Assembly (NCBI GenBank): GCA_030704615.1
Contig: CM060732.1
Coordinates: forward strand, 30,671,053-30,735,052
DNA: 64,000 nucleotides
Direction: 5' to 3'
Source: Takakia lepidozioides
Taxonomy: Eukaryota; Streptophyta; Takakiopsida; Takakiales; Takakiaceae
The translations under genes were made by a program, and so were the position numbers. Positions 58,801 to 64,000 of the stretch are shown here, one piece after another; within the stretch, counting starts at the first letter, position 1, and the number at the start of each line of letters is the position of its first letter. The notes below the pieces were generated by a model that was given only the letters and a program-made list of their open reading frames with translations, made no database searches and was not told the DNA's origin.

Positions 58801-61800
58801 GCTGGATGTGATATTCAAAAACAGGCCAATACAGCGCTTCTGGTTTCTCGAGACCGTCGCTCGGATGCCCTATTTTTCGTATCCCCACAACTGTTTTTTC
58901 TTCCTCTTTAGCCTCCTCACTTTCACCCCACAAACAATGCAGCCACAGAGAGGGATGTACTTCTTGACAGTTTCCCTGTAAAGGCTGGCTACCATATGCG
59001 CTTCTTGGTGTCTAGATTAGTTACTAACACTCCCTGAAGCATTTTGTGGTTCTCCTTCTGATGGTAAGCTTAGCTTGAAGTACCATAGCTTGCACACAAC
59101 CAACAACATTCTACTCATAGGGTTCACGTAAGTGTTGACCTAAGGGGTGGCTGTGAATAGAATGTTGGTTCCAACAGTGCTAATGTTTCTTTCACCTAAC
59201 ACAGATGTGGCACATGTAGCTATGTCACACTGCAGTCAGGCTACTCACAGAGAGATAAGGGACTGTGGGGTCCCAACAGACAACAGAATCTAAACTTGTC
59301 TTCACAAATGACATCTATGAGCACTTCGTTGTTTGGTGGAAGCAAGTATGGGGGGTCCTTAATAGGGATGACAGATACATCTCCATGCTCCACCTCTATG
59401 AGACACTTGGCTGGTAACATACCTTTTCCTTCTTGCTTTAGTTCTTGAATGCTTTCTGCCCTTGTCTTTATTGAATAAATCTATGTGGTTGTTAGTTGTA
59501 GTTATACCTAGAAACCACACGCAATGAGGAAATGCTAAGTTTTACTGGCTCTGGCATGGCGTCACAACTCTTAAAAGCAAGACCACCATGCCATCACTGT
59601 GGTACATGACATAATCTCCAAGGTGAGCCTAAATTTGAGCTCAGGCTAACCACTGGGTTATCGCCTAAGAACCTCCACAGAAATGAGTTGATGTTGGAGT
59701 TGACTGAAACTTTGGCAAACTTCAGGTGGCATGTCGGGGCAGAAGTTCGGAAAGTCCATTTTGCTGAGGTGAGCCTTTTGCGTTGGTGTGAGAGCCATCT
59801 CACTAAAATAGTCTTATGCTACTTGAGCAATGTGCTGTTCCAATTTAAAGCTCGGGATGAGATCTGGGGTTCTTTTTGCTTATGAGTGCATCCACTCTCT
59901 GCTCTACTTTGTCCAACGGAGCCAAGGGCCCTCCTGTGGACATCATAAATATCTCTTTCTTTCTGTCTGCAAACTGGAGACAGAACGTTGTTTCTTCCAG
60001 ATCAAGGATGATGCTGGATGAGTCTTTCCTTGCGCTTGGAGGATCCAAAGCAATTAGCAGTTTACCTGCATGAAGCAGTTCCTCTCCCAGCAGCATTGGG
60101 GTTTTATTATGCACTTTTGGTCTTGCAGTTCTACTGGCCCTCTAGACCTCCCCTCATGTATAATGTCTCTTCTTTCTCTTCGTTGCTAGCTCCAGCGACC
60201 ACTAAATGTGTATTTGTATCTGTGATCTCATTGTTCATTTGTCGGGTGCGTTGGCGGACAGGAATGGAATGAAATGCACCATCTCAAGATAATGGAATCT
60301 TTGGGAGGAGACTTGGAGTGGGGTGACCGCTTCTTTGCACAACATGCGGCCTTCTTCTATTATTGGGTCTCTCCCAACCTTCCTCTTTCTGCTCATAATT
60401 TGGAGATCTGATTACCAATCTGAAGGCACCAAGGCATGAAACTCAGCACGAGCGACATCTGTTGGCAGGAGATTGGGTCTTAGTTATCATGTTGATTTAG
60501 CACTGCCATTTAGTGCCATCCACTTGACCAAAGTGGCCGGGGTTTTGTTCCAGTGCCAGTTACACTGCAGTGAGAATACTTCAGGCTTCTTTGTCGAAGT
60601 CAGCAGGAGTAGGTGTGTTCTGGGTATGGAGCAATCTTGTGGTTGATGTCATTTCTCGATTGATGGAAGGGTTTTGACTTCCTTTATATGTCATGGCATG
60701 AGTCACTGGACGAACGAGTTGACAACACTTTGTGGTGGCAGATTCTGAATCTCATGTTTTTGATATCACCGAAAGTGGCTTACAACTTTTCGGAGCTCAT
60801 TGAAATGCATGCAGGTGGATCTCCTTCACTTCTTTTTCTTTCCAAGGTTCATTAGTTATCCTGAACCCTCATATCAGTCACACATGCACAAATTATGCTT
60901 GAAATGGGGGCACAGTAGGGGAATTCTTCATTCTGCTCCTTATCCTCTGGTTTTTCGACTGTGACAGTGGACACCTATGGGGAATTCGTAGACGAAAATG
61001 CAGAATTGCTGAAGACACTTCCACCACCCCCCGTGGCTGTCGCCTACTATGAGAGTGATGACCTGTACATGTACGTGTATATTTCTCTCATAACCTGCTT
61101 TAATTTTCCAGCTTGCATAGCTTGCATCCTCACCGATTTCCAGGAGAGCTGTTCATACCTCCCAGGATGACCCTGGGCAAATTTTACTCTCATAGTCATG
61201 TTCACATTGTGTGTAACATAGCGTTCCGATTTGGCTTTTTGATAGTAATGGGACCAAAAGATGGGGACCTTTTGCAGGTGAATTGCCCTCTACCAGTACA
61301 AGTTACCTGAGTATACATGAGGGTGGATATGCACAACAGCTATGGTAAGGTTTGAATTCATGGTCATCCGATGTGGTCTGACGGAATTGTTTATGGACGT
61401 GTCTCTTAATCACGTGGGCAGGTTTGATGAGTTTCAGACAAGTCAGCTCCCAGAAGCTCGAAGGCCCAAAGTTGACAGCCTATATGATGTGTTTGCAGCT
61501 ATCTGTGTAAGTCTCTATCTTTTTCACCTGCTTTGTCTGGTTACCGTAGTTAGAACTGTGCCCGCAATGTATGGTGAGATATGATCGAATGGCTGGTTTC
61601 AATAGGACTCGCCATGTCTTTGAATCAACCTCAAAATTGCAAATGGATAAGGTATGAGTGTAGCCCAGTAGGACTCCAGAAGCACGGAATGGTTCAATAC
61701 GAAGTAATCAGGTGATCACGACCTGCAGGGGGATGAAGGAGAGCATGTGAAGACCATGTCTGCGTGCCAGAGATTGGACACAACTGTGATGAGTCCCCAT

Positions 61801-61824
61801 GTTCGTGCAAGGATGAAGAAATAA
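52883..61824 (+). CDS. PTOX: Plastid terminal oxidase (plastoquinol oxidase)
   Basis: Oxidises plastoquinol and reduces oxygen to water in chlororespiration and carotenoid synthesis; family members sit on the stromal side of thylakoids. Exons: 52883-53434, 53888-53933, 55163-55293, 55702-55848, 58799-58878, 59375-59413, 59726-59768, 60262-60366, 60742-60814, 60968-61070, 61422-61506, 61729-61824. All are GT-AG, phases close exactly and give 499 residues. The N-terminus has a Ser-rich transit-like segment. The di-iron ligands are Glu310 ([11 protein letters not shown]), Glu350 and His353 (EWNEMHH), Glu402 (SELIE), and Glu471 and His474 (DEGEH). The PTOX-specific insert [19 protein letters not shown], absent from mitochondrial AOX, is present, as is FDEFQTSQ. 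The ~290 residues before the oxidase core are longer than in Arabidopsis IMMUTANS; this and [13 protein letters not shown] suggest the algal-type PTOX2 branch. Phe387 lies where Arabidopsis has Tyr212. Exons 2, 6 and 7 are only 46, 39 and 43 nt. Confidence 0.95.
53934..54005 (+). mobile_element. LINE-A 3' end fragment (first of the chain)
   Basis: In PTOX intron 2. CT repeats (about 53945-53965), then a short piece ending CACGTCTTGTGAGTACATT followed by CT repeats. This matches the LINE-A 3' terminus. Confidence 0.7.
54020..54374 (+). mobile_element. 5'-truncated LINE-A copy (second of the chain)
   Basis: Begins just after the previous CT run and carries the LINE-A C-terminal coding region (GGGTACTCTCACCAGAGAG, CTCGAGGCTGAGCC), ending CAACGTCTTGTGAGTACAT and a CT run at 54359-54374. 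Confidence 0.88.
54375..54840 (+). mobile_element. 5'-truncated LINE-A copy (third of the chain)
   Basis: Starts directly at the CT run of the previous copy, with coding for [20 protein letters not shown] (54430-54490) through FLEDIWKAG, and ends TATGAGTACATT with its own CT run (54824-54838). The knuckle Cys is changed to Ser, so it is decayed. Confidence 0.9.
56050..56515 (+). mobile_element. LINE-A fragment, plus strand, in PTOX intron 4
   Basis: Decayed RT region: [20 protein letters not shown] (56172 on), [39 protein letters not shown] (shifted), and VAQGCNLSP at about 56495-56520. Direct homologue of the 21615-22870 part of LINE-A. Confidence 0.85.
56500..58250 (-). mobile_element. LINE-A 5' half, minus strand, with endonuclease
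   Basis: The minus strand carries the apurinic-type endonuclease start [15 protein letters not shown] or [15 protein letters not shown] (57944 on), [20 protein letters not shown] and [12 protein letters not shown] (about 57500), a linker region, and then [13 protein letters not shown] at about 56520. This is the half missing from the copy at 21610. It abuts the plus-strand fragment at about 56500. Stops interrupt it. Confidence 0.85.
57123..57190 (+). mobile_element. 38-bp LINE-A insertion with 15-bp target duplication
   Basis: TCTAATGATCTTATC at 57123-57137 and again at 57176-57190 flank 38 bp (57138-57175) that match the extreme LINE-A 3' end (GCCACAAGGCTACGGCAAAC ... GAGTACAA). It is inserted within the minus-strand LINE fragment and lacks a CT tail. 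Confidence 0.88.
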
Positions 61825-62470
61825 AGGAGCCCAGGGCATTGCCACTTGCACATAGCATAAGAAGCACAAGTGGAGAAGAAAGCTTTGTAACGTATTCTGA
61901 GTGTAGACCATGTAGACTGCGCGACATACAAATTGCGGTGAGTATTACCAAGGGATAGACTTGGTGAAGAGCCACTATTACTTTTGGGTTGCATGTATAC
62001 GCGGACATGTTGGGTGTTCATTTGAGTGAATAAGTGGGAAATACAGAGGAGTGATTGCCCTTCTGGTAGCCTATGGGTGCCCTCCTTGAATGCTCAAGAT
62101 CCTATCCTCTTTGGGAGTCTGCAGGCTCCCCACAGTGATGGGATCGACTTACACAGTGTTGCTTTGAATCTTGGATGTGCGATAATTCGGATTTATGGAG
62201 ACTGAAGTTGAAGTTGGCAAAGCCAAGCGGGGAAAAGGTTCTTTGCAGTCTTGTCTAATCATGGCGCTCGGTCAAGTTAGCCATATCTGATTAATTTGAC
62301 TGGATTCAGTTGGACCTCAGTTTCTATGATTGCTGGATTGCTGGATTTGGCAGCATTGCAGTACATAATGTACCATAATTTTGGATTCTGAAAGGCAGTT
62401 GATGTAGATTTTAAGTAGATATGAAGAAATTGTGTTTGGTAGATGGTCATAACATTTTGATTCAACTCTA
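61825..62470. other. 3' flank of PTOX, no gene seen
   Basis: Should contain the PTOX 3' UTR. A frame at 61764-61958 overlaps the last exon in another phase and is not supported. Confidence 0.4.
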
Positions 62471-62760
62471 TAAGACTCCCTAAACAGCCTCATCAAAAAA
62501 GGTCTCTTGGACAATGGATGTTATTTACATGCATCTATTTTTTGGAGAGATCTTTTTCCAACATATTGGACCATATCGGACCGGCTATAGTTGGCCATCC
62601 ATAATGATGGGATGACCGGTTAGAACCGGCCATCAAAGTATGTAATCAAAGTGTCAAAATACACCTATACTCCAAAGATTCATTGTGACCCAATCTTCTA
62701 TCCACATACTTTAGGTTAGATATTAAAGATATTAACAGTGTTTCCTGTTTCATGCACACA
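62471..62760 (+). repeat. Dispersed repeat family R2, copy 2
   Basis: Direct copy of 31500-31790, diverged, sharing AGACTCCCTAAA, CTCATCAAAAAAGGT, CCATCCATAATG, and CTTTAGGTTAGATATTAA. The internal GGTTAGAACCGGCCATC hairpin is retained. Confidence 0.8.
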
Positions 62761-63018
62761 AGACAAAGACCAAGACCTTGGTCCAGCATCTATATGCTAA
62801 GCAAGGTAGTTTGTTTGTTATGTTTTGTTTGTTCTGTCTCATCGTTGACATCTCCCAAACCCACAGGGTCTCCGCCCAGTCTCGATGATTAGGGGTGCAT
62901 TGAGGCGGTTTCATAGTTTTTGGACCTGCGGTGTGGGAGATATTGAATTTGAAGTACTTTTCGTCACTGGAAATTCACGAAAAAACAAATTGGGTTTTTT
63001 TAAATATTGGTGTTTCCA

Positions 63019-63215
63019 ATGTGGTGGTAGCAGTGGACATATAGCAGAGACTGATATTGTGTTTGGGTGTGACGTGTAAACATCCCTTTTATAGGTGAAA
63101 TACGTATATACTTAACAATATGTGCTCAAGGGCACAGGCCACTAAGGTTTGGGGAGCATCTAAAGTGGTGGCAGCAGTGGACATGTAGCAGAGACTGATA
63201 TTAGGGTTTGGGTGC
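63019..63215 (+). repeat. ~50-bp direct repeat pair
   Basis: GTGGTGGTAGCAGTGGACAT... at about 63019-63070 and GTGGTGGCAGCAGTGGACAT... at about 63165-63215, both continuing GTAGCAGAGACTGATATT and GTTTGGGTG. Confidence 0.75.
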
Positions 63216-64000
63216 TAACTAAAGCATAACTCAATGATGGCATGTCTGTGACCAACTGCCAATCCAACATGCACAAGAAGCATTCACTGCGCACCTTGGC
63301 AACCGCACATTTATCTATACGCAAACGGCAGCCACCTCTCTAGCGGACAGCCCCAAATAGCCTTGTTGAATGATTGAGCGGAATGATCATTTAATGCCAC
63401 ACTGGCTTGGATAGGTACTTGAACTGCTTCCTCTCTTGCCTCTCGTTGCACCACATTGCGCAATGGCACAAAAGAGGGCGGCAGGATTCGATCCCGGGGT
63501 CGGAGATGGAGCATACAACGAGGGCCCAAACGGATTCCTCGCACGGGCCAATCAGCCAATCAGCGCCGTTGGCTATACTTGGTGCCACCGCCATGTGGCA
63601 TCCTTTGGATCGCGCGCGTGGCCCTAGCTGTCGCTTTCTGTCATTTCTCACTATTTTAGTACTGTTACTACTTATTCTTGTTTATTTTTGTGTATTTTCT
63701 TGCACGGATATTATGCTCACGGATGGAGACACGGATGAGAACTGTCCACTATAGATGGCCGACGGAGGGAAACATGGATGATAAATGTACAGCGACGGTA
63801 CAATTTGGACAGTTCCAGCCAGGGAATGTTTTGTGCCGGCTGACATTACTAGTAATTAGTATTAGTAGTGGTATTATTAGTATTATGATTATTATTGTGA
63901 TTATTCTGGCAGGCTACTGGAGCGTACAAGCAAAGAAAGGACAAGGAGGGCGGGGTAAGCAAGACAAAACGTTGGTAAAGTGAGAGGCAGGAGGCGCATC
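63216..64000. other. Right end of window, no gene supported
   Basis: Two CCAAT boxes at 63548-63552 and 63556-63560 followed by GC-rich sequence could be a promoter for a plus-strand gene beyond the window. An ATT-rich microsatellite lies at 63850-63905. Short frames have no recognisable domain. Confidence 0.35.

Noticed and set aside
61764-61958. Longer alternative C-terminus for PTOX
   Set aside because: It is in a different frame from the last exon, whose KTMSACQ block and stop at 61824 agree with the family.

Overview
The window looks like nuclear DNA of a green plant, most likely a streptophyte alga or a bryophyte-grade plant (a charophyte such as Chara is my inference, not shown by the sequence). 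The reasons are intron-rich genes with GT-AG introns, a plant kinesin-7 motor, a plastid terminal oxidase, PLS-type pentatricopeptide (PPR) remnants, and a Ty3/gypsy chromovirus primed by initiator-methionine tRNA. More than half of the window is transposon debris or repeats.

Layout, left to right. 1-5.67 kb: a kinesin-7 gene on the minus strand, 15 exons seen and its 3' end outside the window. 5.7-15.2 kb: gene-free repeat land with a 147-bp tandem array built on GTTCCGCGCGGAAC palindromes, an ATATTC-rich array, a 460-bp MITE with target-site duplications, and three foldbacks. 15.26-19.75 kb: a seven-transmembrane protein gene on the plus strand, nine exons resolved. 21.6-24.5 kb: a decayed LINE with a 917-bp inverted-repeat transposon nested in its reverse transcriptase. 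24.8-27.13 kb: a single-exon DUF229 (alkaline-phosphatase-like) membrane protein, minus strand. 29.8-39.6 kb: a second copy of the MITE, a foldback carrying a 24-bp minisatellite, and Copia and Gypsy fragments, one with an inverted gag.

39.76-46.73 kb: a structurally complete Ty3/gypsy chromovirus with 724/723-bp LTRs that differ by one base, a CTGAC target duplication, a PBS and one uninterrupted 1520-residue gag-pol reading frame. It sits inside a PPR-derived reading frame (now a pseudogene) that rejoins in frame when the element is removed on paper. 47.42-48.65 kb: a CACTA-type non-autonomous element in the same PPR debris. 48.6-52.5 kb: remnants of PPR, a second LINE lineage, Copia integrase, a 45-bp minisatellite and a gag fragment.

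52.88-61.82 kb: a complete plastid terminal oxidase (PTOX/IMMUTANS family) gene on the plus strand, 12 exons whose phases all close to 499 codons, with all six di-iron ligands. Its introns 2 and 4 hold LINE fragments. The last 2.2 kb hold dispersed repeats and no gene I can support.

The four host genes (kinesin motor, 7TM protein, DUF229 protein, PTOX) show no functional linkage; this is ordinary eukaryotic gene order. I found no clearly new protein system. The most unusual signals are in the repeats: LINE copies chained through CT microsatellites, a 38-bp LINE insertion with a 15-bp duplication, and palindrome-rich MITE and satellite families.
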